Shown here in pieces: positions 19,640 through 28,738 of a stretch of 41,606 bases of DNA. The stretch's first letter is position 1. Each line of letters opens with the position of its first letter. The stretch is from the NCBI GenBank assembly GCA_937967505.1, contig CALCJM010000006.1, forward strand, positions 1 to 41,606. The letters are read 5' to 3'. The notes beneath the pieces are model-generated. The model saw only the letters and a list, made by a program, of their open reading frames with translations, was not told the origin of the DNA and made no database searches. Both the position numbers and the translations under genes were made by a program. The stretch is from an uncultured Pirellulaceae bacterium. GTDB taxonomy: Bacteria; Planctomycetota; Planctomycetia; Pirellulales; Pirellulaceae.

Positions 19640-20224
19640 TTATTTGTCCAAACGACTGTCCAAGCGAAAAGTCCCCATCGGCGTGTAGGTGGGACTTCCA
19701 CGCTCGATATGGCTTGAGTTAACGACGATCTTGTCGACCGTGCAGAATCCACTGTCATGTTTCCGCAGCCGATGCAGATGCTCCAGTAATTGTTCGTTCC
19801 ACTTGCCGCCGCGGCGTAGTTTTCCCAGCGTTACGTGCGGCAAGAATGCATTCTTTTCCTTGTTGAATCCCCAGTCCTGAATGACTTTGGTTAGTTCTCG
19901 GTTGATTTCTATCAGTTGCGAGCTGCCCTCATCGACGCCCATCCAGATAGTGCGCGGACTGTCGGTGTTCGGGAACGCATTGACCCCGCAAAAGGAAAGC
20001 TCGAATGGTGAAAAACTGGCGGTTGCTGTTTTGACACGTTGGCAGAACTCGGCCGCCTCGCGGTCCAGCACCTCGCCGACAAAGTTGACGGTAACCAGCA
20101 AATTTTCTGGCGGAACCCAATTGTAGCCGTCGCAGACTGCCGCCAGACGACTGGAAACTCGAGCGATATTATTGGTGACGCGCTGCGATGCAGCGACAGA
20201 GATGAAAGTTTTGATCTTGGCCAT
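19640..20224 (-). CDS. ThpR/LigT-like 2H phosphoesterase with degenerate first motif
   Basis: 194-aa protein of the RNA 2',3'-cyclic phosphodiesterase (2H) family. These enzymes use two HxTx motifs to open cyclic phosphates on RNA. The second is intact at H130 (FLPHVTLGKLRRG). At the first, where family members have NLHLTLKFLG, this protein reads NLLVTVNFVG, so the catalytic His is Leu43 (codon CTG). It may be inactive as a phosphodiesterase, or bind rather than cut. The ATG at 20224 (MAKIKTFISV) is used; the frame opens two codons earlier at a TTG. It converges with the membrane-protein gene. Confidence 0.8.
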   Translation of the reverse strand: MAKIKTFISVAASQRVTNNIARVSSRLAAVCDGYNWVPPENLLVTVNFVGEVLDREAAEFCQRVKTATASFSPFELSFCGVNAFPNTDSPRTIWMGVDEGSSQLIEINRELTKVIQDWGFNKEKNAFLPHVTLGKLRRGGKWNEQLLEHLHRLRKHDSGFCTVDKIVVNSSHIERGSPTYTPMGTFRLDSRLDK

Positions 20225-20318
20225 CCGCAAAGTTTATCAAACGCTCCGCTTGCGGGAAGCGTGGAAAGCTCGATAATCTGCACCTTCATCGAACAGTAAA
20301 TAAAAAGAGGAACAAATC

Positions 20319-21317
20319 GTGGCAGACAAAAAATATGACGTTTTTGGAGTTGGCAACGCGATCGTCGATATTCTGGCCCAAGTGGAAGACTCCGTGATCA
20401 GCGATCTGGAGTTGAACAAAGGTGGAATGGCGCTGATGTCGACCGGCCAGCAAGGCGACGTTCTGGACCGGATCAACCATCCATCGCTGTCGTTTGCCTC
20501 GGGAGGGTCGGCCGCCAACACCATGGTCTCTATCGTGCAAAGTGGTGGAACAGGCGTCTATTCAGGGAAAGTCGCCAATGACGCCAACGGGCAATTCTAC
20601 ATCAAGGGGATGCAGGACGAGGGGCTGGAGTTTTACATTCCGCCAGCAGAAAACGCGGAAGAATTGACCGGTTCCTGTGTGGTACTGACGACGCCCGATG
20701 CCGAACGCACAATGTGCACGCATCTGGGGATCTCCACCGCACTGCACAAGGAAGACCTAGATTTTGATCTGCTGGAGCAGTCGAAATGTAGCTACATGGA
20801 AGGATATCTGTGGGATGCCGAAGAGCCTCGCAAGGCCTGTGTGGCAACGTTTGAGGAGTCGAAAAAACTCGGAATCAGAACCGCGTTCAGTTTTTCCGAC
20901 CCGTTTTTGATCGATCGTTTTGGCGATCAGTTCAAGGGGCTCGTCAACGACTACTGCGATATTGTGTTTTGTAATGCTGACGAAGCCCGAATGTTTTTGG
21001 GCGTCGATAGTATCGAGGCCTGTGCAGAGAAGATGGGGCAGATTTGCGAATTGGTTTTTATCACTGATGGCGGCAGTGGCTGCTATGTGATTGAGAAAGG
21101 CGGAATCGCCAAGGTCGAAGGTTTTCCGGTCAAAGCGATCGATACGGTCGGGGCGGGCGACTCCTTTGCCGGCGGCGTGCTGTACGGTTTGACCAACGGA
21201 TTCGATACGCTCAAGGCCGCCCGTTGGGGCAACTATTTCGCGGCACAGGTCGTCTCCCGTATCGGCCCACGCCTGACGGAATCGCTGGAATCAAAAAAAA
21301 CCGAGGTTCTGGGGTAG
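20319..21317 (+). CDS. PfkB-family carbohydrate/nucleoside kinase
   Basis: 332-aa ribokinase-like kinase, probably adenosine kinase or a sugar kinase. The N-terminal part has the substrate motif GGSAANTM (62-69). The C-terminal signature DTVGAGDSFAGG (275-286) contains the anion hole and the catalytic Asp281. The start is GTG at 20319, preceded by AGAGGA at good spacing. The protein is cytoplasmic. The pattern MSTGQQGDVL with GGSAANT is close to adenosine-kinase-like bacterial PfkB proteins, but the substrate cannot be fixed from sequence. A GC-rich hairpin overlaps the stop codon. Confidence 0.88.
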   Translation: MADKKYDVFGVGNAIVDILAQVEDSVISDLELNKGGMALMSTGQQGDVLDRINHPSLSFASGGSAANTMVSIVQSGGTGVYSGKVANDANGQFYIKGMQDEGLEFYIPPAENAEELTGSCVVLTTPDAERTMCTHLGISTALHKEDLDFDLLEQSKCSYMEGYLWDAEEPRKACVATFEESKKLGIRTAFSFSDPFLIDRFGDQFKGLVNDYCDIVFCNADEARMFLGVDSIEACAEKMGQICELVFITDGGSGCYVIEKGGIAKVEGFPVKAIDTVGAGDSFAGGVLYGLTNGFDTLKAARWGNYFAAQVVSRIGPRLTESLESKKTEVLG

Positions 21318-21334
21318 GCGGCGTGTTGGCCGCC
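21317..21334 (+). terminator. Possible terminator hairpin after the PfkB gene
   Basis: GGCGGC (21317-21322) / GCCGCC (21329-21334) with a 6-nt loop, starting in the stop codon. No T run follows, so termination is only suggested. Confidence 0.4.
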
Positions 21335-21661
21335 TCTCATGACTGAGCTCACGTTGAAACGTGCACTACCATTCAAGCCACCATTGCGGTCGCGATCAGG
21401 TGACTGGCAGTTAAGAATTTACCATCCGTTGGCGACGCTGCCAGCGTCAGAGCGAAGCTGGCAGCATCGCCAGCGGTAAGCTTTCAACTACCAGTCGTCT
21501 TAACCAAACCGTGGGTATAATTTTAACTTCAGCCGTTCACGAGCATTTGTCCATTCTCGCTCGCTGCGGCGGCAGTTTGGAAATACAGCGGGAAATACAG
21601 CGTATAGGGAAACATTGCGTTAGGGATGTCGCGCGGTCACGGATGTCGCGCGGTCACTCAA
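21318..21661. other. Non-coding gap with hairpin and short tandem repeats
   Basis: This 344-nt gap between convergent genes holds no gene. It contains a 15-bp hairpin with one mismatch (21431-21445 with 21457-21471, GGCGACGCTGCCAGC), a perfect 12-bp tandem repeat (21579-21602, GGAAATACAGCG twice) and a perfect 17-bp tandem repeat (21624-21657, GGATGTCGCGCGGTCAC twice). Confidence 0.8.
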
Positions 21662-21898
21662 CTACACTTTAAGCGCCGACATTGCATCCAGCAGCGCGTT
21701 GTATTCGTCGCGGCAGCAGGGACAATTTTGCAAGTGTCTTTTGATTTTCTGCATTGATTCGCACAGCGATGTGTCTGCGAGTTCCGCTTCCACGAATTGT
21801 GCGACGTGTTCGAAGCAGCCATCGCAGGACATATCGTCCTCCGTGGTCTCGGCAACAAACGCCAATAAAGTATCGATTTGGTTTTTGGAGAGTGGCAT
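21662..21898 (-). CDS. Zinc-finger anti-sigma factor (ZAS/zf-HC2 type)
   Basis: 78-aa soluble protein with the anti-sigma zinc motif HLQNCPCC (His-x3-Cys-x2-Cys) and an additional CDGC upstream. Such proteins hold an ECF sigma factor inactive until a signal, often redox, alters the zinc site. There is no membrane segment, so any signal would be cytoplasmic. The ATG at 21898 lies 14 nt after the sigma factor stop, so the pair is co-transcribed and is very likely a cognate set. Confidence 0.8.
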   Translation of the reverse strand: MPLSKNQIDTLLAFVAETTEDDMSCDGCFEHVAQFVEAELADTSLCESMQKIKRHLQNCPCCRDEYNALLDAMSALKV

Positions 21899-21912
21899 TG
21901 GTCAGGTTCCTG

Positions 21913-22524
21913 TTAGGCGAAAATGCCCTCAATGTCGGCCATGGAAAAATCCTTTGCCTCGAAGCCCTTCTTCAGGCGAAGCTTGGCATCGTGAAATAAT
22001 TTGTAAACTGCGTTTCGATTACTCTTCGTTCTGGATGCAATCTCTTCTACCGGCATACCGCCTAGGAGCGCCCTGACAACTGTTCGTTGTTTATCGGTCA
22101 GTTGGTTCTCAATTAGGTCCGAAAGCGTTTTCAGAATGACTTCTCTGTCGATTCCACTACCGGGATTGGGTTCCGAAGCAACCGCCAGTTCTATCTGTAG
22201 GTCGTCATTGTTGGTGATTGCGTCGAGCGAAACATCTTTGTGGTGGCGGCGTCGCAGTTCCGAAATACCCGCACGGATGGCAATCGATATCGCCCACGTG
22301 GTGAATTTGCTGCGCCCTTCGAATGAGTCGAGGTTTTTCATGATTTTGATCATTGCGTCCTGACATACATCTTCGCAGAACGCTTCGTTCTGCCCACGTT
22401 TTAAAAATGCCCCGCGCAAACCGCGTAATACGATAGTACGTAAATCAGCGATTGCTTCGGCACGTTGGTCGTCGCCGGCCGGTCGGCCGAGTTTCTCTAC
22501 CCAAATCATTTGTTTGGTAGTCAT
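21913..22524 (-). CDS. ECF-type RNA polymerase sigma factor
   Basis: 203-aa sigma-70 family protein with only regions 2 and 4. Region 2 includes FCEDVCQDAMIKIMKNLDSF and the -10 recognition stretch FTTWAISIAIRAGISELRRR. Region 4 is a helix-turn-helix, LTDKQRTVVRALLGGMPVEE and IASRTKSNRNAVYKLFHDAK. The ATG at 22524 (MTTKQMIWVEKLG) fits the family; an open stretch of 27 codons upstream is not needed. It is followed by its probable anti-sigma factor and is divergent from a desaturase gene, which is a candidate target. Confidence 0.92.
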   Translation of the reverse strand: MTTKQMIWVEKLGRPAGDDQRAEAIADLRTIVLRGLRGAFLKRGQNEAFCEDVCQDAMIKIMKNLDSFEGRSKFTTWAISIAIRAGISELRRRHHKDVSLDAITNNDDLQIELAVASEPNPGSGIDREVILKTLSDLIENQLTDKQRTVVRALLGGMPVEEIASRTKSNRNAVYKLFHDAKLRLKKGFEAKDFSMADIEGIFA

Positions 22525-23128
22525 GTGAACATCCGTTCGAATACAAAATGAACCGTTAAATCTCCTGCTCTGTTCTCTCTTCGAACCGCCTCCGGCACAA
22601 AACACTCCTGTCGCGAACGAATGACAGGTTCTGAAGAGATAATCAAGCTACGTGTTGAACGAGTGAAAAGATCGCAGAATCATTGAATTGTAATCGAGTT
22701 CACTTCTGAGACGCAGTCGTGCGGGATGTTTTACTGAACTGTTAACAGTATTTTCGTTGTTAATCAGAAAAGATTGGTTCGTTTCGTATCGGCGAAATGC
22801 ATTTTGGAGGTTGGGGCTCACAGGGGATTTTCGGTGTTTTGAAGGGGGTTCTACGCCATAGAGCCCCATTTTGATCACTTTTGAGGAGGATTAAATTACA
22901 CAAGTATTACAAGCCCGGGACGTACTGCTGCACCTTTAAATACCGATATTTCATATACTTTCCCCGTCCTCCAAGGATGCGGACGCTTTCGAACCTCAAA
23001 TCCATTGGTTTTGCCTATTCGTTGAACTAAGGATTTGCGGGGGCGCATTGGCGGCCTGCTACACCGAAGATTTATCAATCCAACCTGTTGGCCATTCATT
23101 GGCAAGCATCGGCAAAAGGAATCAGTCC
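22525..23128. other. Divergent promoter region between sigma factor and desaturase
   Basis: 604 nt without a convincing gene. It holds a 12-bp perfect palindrome (22738-22749) and an 8-bp hairpin (22845-22867, GGGGTTCT / AGAGCCCC with one G-T pair). A 76-codon frame on the minus strand at 22648-22878 has no supporting features. Confidence 0.6.
22738..22749. promoter_or_regulatory. Perfect 12-bp palindrome, possible operator
   Basis: ACTGTTAACAGT is a perfect inverted repeat in an AT-rich stretch of the sigma/desaturase divergent region. It has the size of a dimeric regulator site. No regulator is identified. Confidence 0.4.
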
Positions 23129-24193
23129 ATGGCTTCTGTTTTTGAAGAACCACAAACCCGCCAAAACGAGCAAAAGAAGCGACTTTCGAAAAACCTTGTT
23201 CCCAACCAAGAAGACCCGCAAGAAAATTTTGACCCCATCGCATTGATGGATGTCGATCCACGCGATAACGAAGATCACGGCCACGATCACGAGGAAATGA
23301 CGACCAGTCGCAAGGCAGTGATGCTGGGCGTTGTCGTTCTGCCCCTGCTCGCGTTGGCCGCCGCTGTTATCACGACCTGGCAGTACGGTTTCATGGGATG
23401 GTTGTATCTGGGGATGTTGGTCGGTGGTTGGTATCTGACGGGACTCGGGATTACTGTTGGCTACCACCGTCAGTTGACTCACCGCTCGTTCACCACTTAC
23501 AACTGGATGCGTTACATCTGGGCTTCATTGGGAGCATTGGCCGTCGAGGGATCTCCAATTGACTGGTGCATGGTACACCGTAAGCATCATCAGTACAGCG
23601 ATCATCATGGCGATCCCCATTCGCCGCATCTTGCCGGCGATACGTTTTGGCAGCGCACCAAGGGCTTTTTCCACTCGCATATTGGGTGGCTGTTCAAGAG
23701 TAACTGGTCCAAGAGCGAGCGCGTGCGTTACATTCCCGATCTGATCGAGGAAGATTACCTGATGTGGGTCGATCGTAACTACGTCTGGTGGGTTGTCGCC
23801 AGCCTGATGATTCCTGCGGTCATCGGTGGAGTCGTCACTATGTCGCTACAGGGGGCCGGTTTGGGTTTGCTTTGGGGCGGGTTGGCCCGGATTGCGTTCA
23901 CTCACCACATGACTTGGGCGATTAACTCTGTCTGTCACGTCTTTGGCAGCCGCGACTATAAATCTTCCGACGATTCCCGCAACAACGTAATTTTTGGCAT
24001 CTTCAGCCACGGCGAAGGTTGGCATAATAACCACCACGCTTTCCCGTCTTCAGCCCGTCACGGTCTGAAGTGGTGGCAGTTCGATCTCAGCTGGATTCTG
24101 ATCCGGTCCATGCAGCTGGTCGGATTGGCATGGGATGTGCGATTACCATCGGATCGCGCGAAAGAGAAAAAAGCCGTCGCCGGACAGCACTAA
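23129..24193 (+). CDS. Fatty acid (acyl-CoA delta-9 type) desaturase
   Basis: 354-aa membrane di-iron desaturase that inserts a double bond into acyl chains, altering membrane fluidity. The three histidine boxes are H113-RQLT-H118, H150-RK-H153-H154 and H299-NN-H302-H303 (HGEGWHNNHHAFPSSARHG). Hydrophobic helices lie at about 63-83, 88-110 and 218-255. The start is the ATG at 23129 with AAGGA 9 nt upstream; the frame opens at a TTG at 23048. The His/Asp-rich N-terminus (EDHGHDHEE) is unusual. It is divergent from an ECF sigma pair and followed by a strong terminator. Confidence 0.93.
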   Translation: MASVFEEPQTRQNEQKKRLSKNLVPNQEDPQENFDPIALMDVDPRDNEDHGHDHEEMTTSRKAVMLGVVVLPLLALAAAVITTWQYGFMGWLYLGMLVGGWYLTGLGITVGYHRQLTHRSFTTYNWMRYIWASLGALAVEGSPIDWCMVHRKHHQYSDHHGDPHSPHLAGDTFWQRTKGFFHSHIGWLFKSNWSKSERVRYIPDLIEEDYLMWVDRNYVWWVVASLMIPAVIGGVVTMSLQGAGLGLLWGGLARIAFTHHMTWAINSVCHVFGSRDYKSSDDSRNNVIFGIFSHGEGWHNNHHAFPSSARHGLKWWQFDLSWILIRSMQLVGLAWDVRLPSDRAKEKKAVAGQH

Positions 24194-24221
24194 TAACTCT
24201 GGTGGCTTGCTGAACAAAAAT

Positions 24222-24256
24222 AAAAGGCCCGTTCTTGAAAAAGGACGGGCCTTTTT
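24222..24256 (+). terminator. Rho-independent terminator of desaturase gene
   Basis: AAAAGGCCCGT (24222-24232) pairs with ACGGGCCTTTT (24245-24255), followed by T and GTTTT. It starts 28 nt after the stop codon. Confidence 0.93.
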
Positions 24257-24257
24257 G

Positions 24258-24885
24258 TTTTGGTGATGCAGGCAGGTTGCCCAAAAAGCTGCACTGCCGC
24301 CATGGCTCAACACAATCAACACAACTTGAATTCAAAATTTTAACCCACGCGGAACCAACACATTTTTCCGCCCGTCACCGACCGTGCCGAGAAACGCTTA
24401 CTTTCCTTCAGGGATAAGGCGATCATTGGCATTTCTTAAGACCGTCGCTGACACCCTATTCTTGTTCGCCGCCATCTTAATGACGGTGAATCACGAGATC
24501 ATAATGCACCGCTAACAGTACCCTCTGCGGGAAATTCACACGTCACACCAAGGCTCTGGGCCGTTTTCTTCGGGAATCCTCCAATTTCAGGCCCCCCATT
24601 GTTAATGGGAAAGACTCTTTAAGGTGTTTTTAGGGGCCCTTGGCTTGCCTTGACGGTTCCCTTTATGCCAGCTATAACCTATCCATATTGATAGCAGCAA
24701 AGCCATCAATCGTGGCTTCAAGTTCATCAAAAGATTTCTCTGTTTCCATTTCTCTGTTTCCAGAAGGAAGGAGTGCCCTCGGGTTTAGCTGTTTACTGCA
24801 ACGAATTGATAGGTACGGGTGACTCCGTACTGCAAAATATTGATCGTGTTCTCAAGTTATCCACTTCCAATTTAGCGAGAAAAAA
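24258..24885. other. Non-coding region before beta-helix gene
   Basis: Some 630 nt without a supported gene. The right part holds three small hairpins: CTATC/GATAG (24679-24694), AAGCCA/TGGCTT (24700-24718) and GTACGG/CCGTAC (24813-24830). A perfect 14-bp tandem repeat (TTTCTCTGTTTCCA twice) covers 24735-24762. Small frames here look accidental. Confidence 0.6.
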
Positions 24886-26139
24886 ATGAGACCTATAAGT
24901 ATTGTGAAACCTCTTGGTATTTTCGGCGCGGCATTGTTCTTTTGCCTGCTCTGCACGAATGTCGACGCAAAAGACGTACTTGTGAAGTCAAGATTCGGTT
25001 CTACGCCTTACAAAAAGCTTGTTAGCGCAGTGAATTTTGCTCAGCCAGGCGACGTGGTCATCGTCGATATAGACGTCCCGTTTAAGTCAACTGATGGTGG
25101 CATCGTTTTAACGAAAGGTATTACTATTAAAGGAGCCCCTAAACCTACGGGCCGGTTTAAGTTGACGAGGCAAAATAGCAAGGGCAACCGCTTCTCCAAC
25201 AGCAGTACTTTGTTGGTCGTTCGGTCCAGTAACGTCAGGGTCGAGAATCTGGAATTGGTCGTCAACAACCAACAAGGGTACAAGGCTATTGACGTTGGCT
25301 CCCCAGCAAACCGGTCTACGGTTTACAGTAACTTGAGATTTATCAATTGCATTTTCAATCAGGCAAATGCCAATGATATCGCAAGAGGCCTTTTTTTTGA
25401 GGGAAGCTTTAACAATGTTCTTATCAACAAGTGCAAATTCAATTTTTGGTTCAGTTTGGTCGTGAGAGACTGTCCGACGTTAACCAATTTTAAAATTACC
25501 AGATGTGAATTCTCCAGAGGAAGCCACCAGATTTCGTTGGATGGTGCTCTGTTAGGTGAGGTTGGCGGAGTAGGGGCTTTGGTAAGCCATAAAAATATTG
25601 TCATCGAAAGAAGCAAATTTAAAGTTACCAAGTCTTTCAATATTGCGATCGCCAACACCAGAAACGTCATCGTGAGAAATAACTCTCAGCTTGATGGTGG
25701 TACGGCCAGTTATTCTCAACCAGTTCATATTGAAGACCGTAGTAGAAACATTTTTGTTTCAGGCAATACCATGAAAAGTATTCACATGGGTGTTTTGGTT
25801 TATTCCTCCGACAGATTTGGGCACGGACAAGGTAGAACTTTCTCTCTGACCGAGAAAAGCAATCGAGGCTCCGGGAACGTGACTGTTTCAGATAACCAAA
25901 TAACGGTTACCGGAACTGCTCCCGCCATTGGCGTCACATACCTGAACGGGGCTTTATCACTCCGGGGGAATAATGTGATTAAAGCCAACGGTAAAGCGCT
26001 TTCTGTTGCCAGAACAAAATCTGGCAACATCACGATTGAGGATCAAACGAGCATGAAAGGTAAATTGTATTCTGCCATCAAAAATCTTCCTACATCGCAA
26101 CGTAACAAGTATTACACTTCAGACCGGCTGCCCCGGTAA
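24886..26139 (+). CDS. Secreted right-handed beta-helix protein
   Basis: 417-aa protein with a signal peptide (hydrophobic to about residue 25, then VDAKD). The body has the repeating short beta-strand pattern of parallel beta-helix proteins (NVRVENLELVVNN, NVLINKCKFNF, NIVIERSKFKV, NVIVRNNSQLDG, NVTVSDNQITVTG), as in pectate-lyase-like polysaccharide enzymes and surface proteins. The early part (YKKLVSAVNFAQPGDVVIV) matches the usual first coil. No catalytic motif could be assigned. Base composition is visibly more AT rich than the neighbours, which suggests acquisition. The ATG at 24886 follows GCGAGAAAAAA. Confidence 0.8.
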   Translation: MRPISIVKPLGIFGAALFFCLLCTNVDAKDVLVKSRFGSTPYKKLVSAVNFAQPGDVVIVDIDVPFKSTDGGIVLTKGITIKGAPKPTGRFKLTRQNSKGNRFSNSSTLLVVRSSNVRVENLELVVNNQQGYKAIDVGSPANRSTVYSNLRFINCIFNQANANDIARGLFFEGSFNNVLINKCKFNFWFSLVVRDCPTLTNFKITRCEFSRGSHQISLDGALLGEVGGVGALVSHKNIVIERSKFKVTKSFNIAIANTRNVIVRNNSQLDGGTASYSQPVHIEDRSRNIFVSGNTMKSIHMGVLVYSSDRFGHGQGRTFSLTEKSNRGSGNVTVSDNQITVTGTAPAIGVTYLNGALSLRGNNVIKANGKALSVARTKSGNITIEDQTSMKGKLYSAIKNLPTSQRNKYYTSDRLPR

Positions 26140-26150
26140 CGCCGTCGTGA

Positions 26151-26174
26151 GCTGGCGAGTTGCAAGTCGCCGGC
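26151..26174 (+). terminator. Possible terminator hairpin after beta-helix gene
   Basis: GCTGGCGA (26151-26158) pairs with TCGCCGGC (26167-26174), 8 bp with one G-T pair. It begins 11 nt after the stop. AAATAT follows rather than a T run, so function is uncertain. Confidence 0.35.
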
Positions 26175-26390
26175 AAATATACACACGCTAATGGTGTACC
26201 ATTATTCAGGGTTGTTCCCCTAACCGTATCAACGGGAGGGGGAGCAACCCTTTCACATTGGAAACCGGCTGGTTGTAAGAATAGGCATTGGTCCTCAATT
26301 GGGCTTAACCAAATTTTTGGGATTGTCTCACGCATAGGCACCAAACCAAGACGCAAAGAAAACTCGATGCAATTGGCCACCTTTGACGGC

Positions 26391-28076
26391 TTACGCCTTC
26401 TTCTCTGGTGGTTTGTAGCCACTCTTGAGCCCAACTGTTTGATTAAAAACTAGGCTGTCGACACTCGAGTCCTTGTCTACGCAGAAGTATCCTGTTCGTT
26501 CGAACTGGTAACTGCTGCCAACTTCGGCACCGACCAGAGAGGGTTCAACCTTGGCATTTTTTACGATCAGGCTACTCGGGTTGAGCGTTTCCAGCCAATC
26601 GACGCCCTCGGGAGCACTGCCGGCTTTCTCTTCCGGGAACAGCACGTCGTACATCCGAACTTCAGCGTCCACCGCATGCTTTGCCGATACCCAGTGGATC
26701 GTGCCTTTAACCTTGCGGCCGTCGGGCGCTTTGCCGCCGGACGTTTCCGGATCGTAAGTACAACGTAGTTCTATAATTTCCCCGGCATCATCTTTGATCA
26801 CTTCATTGCACTTGAGGAAGAACGCGTTCTTCAATCGAACCTCGCGGCCGACGGTTAAACGGAAGAACTTCTTCGGTGCGTCTTCCATAAAATCAGCCCG
26901 TTCAATATACAATTCGCGGCCGAACGGCATTTCGCGAATCCCGGCATTTTCGTCCTCGGGGTTGTTATGGGCCTGCCGCATTTCCGATTCGTCGTCAGGG
27001 TAATTCTCGATCACGACTTTCAGTGGATCCAGAATCGCCATCGCACGTGAGGCGGTTTTGTTCAAACTGCCACGCACGTACAGTTCCAGCAACGCCAGTT
27101 CGGTCATGCCGTTGAATTTTGTCACGCCTGTGTGGGCACAGAAATCACGAACCGCATCGGCCGGGTAGCCGCGTCGGCGCAGACCGCTGATCGTCGGCAT
27201 CCGTGGGTCATCCCAACCACTGACATGACCACCCTCAACCAGTTGCAGCAATTTACGCTTACTGGTTAGCGTATGCGTCACATTCAGGCGGGCAAATTCA
27301 ATCTGCTGAGGATGGTGGATGCCAAGCGATTCCACATACCAGTCATACAGTGGGCGGTGGTCTTCAAATTCAAGCGTACAAATCGAATGCGTGATGCCTT
27401 CGAGCGAATCGCTTTGACCGTGTGCCCAGTCATAGTTTGGATAAATGCACCAGGTGTCGCCCGTGCGGTGGTGGTGCTGGTGACGAATGCGATACATGGC
27501 TGGATCACGCAAATTCATATTCGATGAATTCATGTCGATCTTGGCCCGCAATGATTTCTCGCCGTCCTTAAACTCACCGGCTCTCATGCGGGCGAACAGG
27601 TCCAGATTTTCTTCCACCGACCGGTCGCGGTAGGGGCTGTCTTTACCTTCCTTGTTCCAGCCACCCCGATATTCACGGACTTCGTCAAATGTCAGGTCGC
27701 AAACGTATGCTTTGCCTGCTTTTATCAGCTGTACCGCCCAATCATACAACTGTTCGAAGTAATCCGAAGCGTAGAACAGATTGCTGCCCCAGTCGAATCC
27801 CAACCAACGCACGTCGTCCATGATCGATTCGACATATTCGGTGTCTTCTTTCTCAGGGTTGGTGTCGTCAAACCGCAAGTGACAGACGCCATTGTTTTCG
27901 GCAGCGATCCCGAAATTCAAACAGATTGACTTGGCATGGCCGATATGCAGGTATCCATTGGGCTCGGGCGGAAATCGCGTGACGACTTTGCCGTCGTTCT
28001 TGCCGCTGGAGATATCGTCGTTGATGATTTTGCGGATGAAATCAACGTGCTCGGGTTCAGATTCAGGAGTGTTCAT
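26391..28076 (-). CDS. glnS: Glutaminyl-tRNA synthetase
   Basis: Class I synthetase that charges tRNA-Gln directly. The 561-aa product has H44-IGH47 in [14 protein letters not shown] and a KMSKS-equivalent TSKRKL near residue 270, where the Met of the usual MSKRKL is replaced by Thr. Further GlnRS features are [31 protein letters not shown] and the C-terminal anticodon-binding beta-barrels. The ATG at 28076 ([14 protein letters not shown]) fits the family. The presence of GlnRS, with gltX next door, argues that Gln-tRNA does not depend on the amidotransferase route here. It lies 53 nt from a repeat array. Confidence 0.96.
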   Translation of the reverse strand: MNTPESEPEHVDFIRKIINDDISSGKNDGKVVTRFPPEPNGYLHIGHAKSICLNFGIAAENNGVCHLRFDDTNPEKEDTEYVESIMDDVRWLGFDWGSNLFYASDYFEQLYDWAVQLIKAGKAYVCDLTFDEVREYRGGWNKEGKDSPYRDRSVEENLDLFARMRAGEFKDGEKSLRAKIDMNSSNMNLRDPAMYRIRHQHHHRTGDTWCIYPNYDWAHGQSDSLEGITHSICTLEFEDHRPLYDWYVESLGIHHPQQIEFARLNVTHTLTSKRKLLQLVEGGHVSGWDDPRMPTISGLRRRGYPADAVRDFCAHTGVTKFNGMTELALLELYVRGSLNKTASRAMAILDPLKVVIENYPDDESEMRQAHNNPEDENAGIREMPFGRELYIERADFMEDAPKKFFRLTVGREVRLKNAFFLKCNEVIKDDAGEIIELRCTYDPETSGGKAPDGRKVKGTIHWVSAKHAVDAEVRMYDVLFPEEKAGSAPEGVDWLETLNPSSLIVKNAKVEPSLVGAEVGSSYQFERTGYFCVDKDSSVDSLVFNQTVGLKSGYKPPEKKA

Positions 28077-28128
28077 GTGGTTACCAGATGTTTCCGGCTG
28101 AAGGGTTGTTTAAAGTACTTTTCCCCTC

Positions 28129-28717
28129 CGTAGCTACCGTCGCCAGACGGTGGAGCGTGAGTGGAAAACTTTGCTGCTGTTGGAGGTTTGCTTGTGATGC
28201 ATCCACGCTCTGGCGAGCGTAGCCACGTTTTGGGTCGGATGTAGATTTCCAATCCGGGATTTTTTTAGTCTGCGATTTTTATTTTACGACCTCCGTAGCT
28301 ACCGTCGCCAGACGGTGGAGCGTGAGAGGAAAACTTTGCTGCTGTTGGAAGTTTGCTTGTGATGCATCCACGCTCTGGCGAGCGTAGCCACGTTTTGGGT
28401 CGGATGTGGATTTCCAATCCGGGATTTTTTAGTCTGCGATTTTTATTATGACCTCCGTAGCTACCGTCGCCAGACGGTGGAGCGAGAGAGGGAAACGTTG
28501 CTGCTGTTGGAAGTTTGCTTGTGATGCATCCACGCTCTGGCGAGCGTAGCCACGTTTTGGGTCGGACGTGGATTTCCAATCCGGGATTTTTTTAGTCTGC
28601 GATTTTTATTATGACCCCCGTAGCTACCGTCGCCAGACGGTGGAGCGAGAGAGGGAAACTTTGCTGCTGTTGGAGGTTTGCTTATGATGCATCCACGCTC
28701 TGGTGAGCGTAGCCACG
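28129..28717. repeat. REP-like hairpin array, four tandem units
   Basis: Four units with periods of 165, 162 and 163 nt. Form A starts at 28129, 28294, 28456 and 28619 (stem ACCGTC-GCCA-GACGGT); form B at 28203, 28368, 28530 and 28693 (stem ACGCTC-TGGC-GAGCGT; the last copy has TGGT in the loop). The spacer within each unit and the linker between units are nearly identical. The array ends 22 nt before the gltX stop. A 104-codon frame at 28265-28579 is an artefact of the repeat. Confidence 0.95.
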
Positions 28718-28738
28718 TTTTGGATCACGCAATCTTGT

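Noticed and set aside
22648..22878. 76-codon minus-strand frame
   Set aside because: No ribosome binding site, no recognisable features, and it crosses an operator-like palindrome and a hairpin.
24640..24822. 60-codon frame upstream of the beta-helix gene
   Set aside because: It spans a short tandem repeat and two hairpins, with no ribosome binding site or domain.
24853..24863. DnaA-box-like TTATCCACT
   Set aside because: A single copy with one mismatch and no cluster, dnaA or AT-rich unwinding region nearby.
28265..28579. 104-codon frame on the minus strand
   Set aside because: It is a translation of the hairpin repeat itself, with an internally duplicated peptide caused by the DNA repeat.
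28129..28717. CRISPR array
   Set aside because: Repeats are about 163-nt units in which the spacers are also conserved; there is no short direct repeat with unique spacers and no cas gene.
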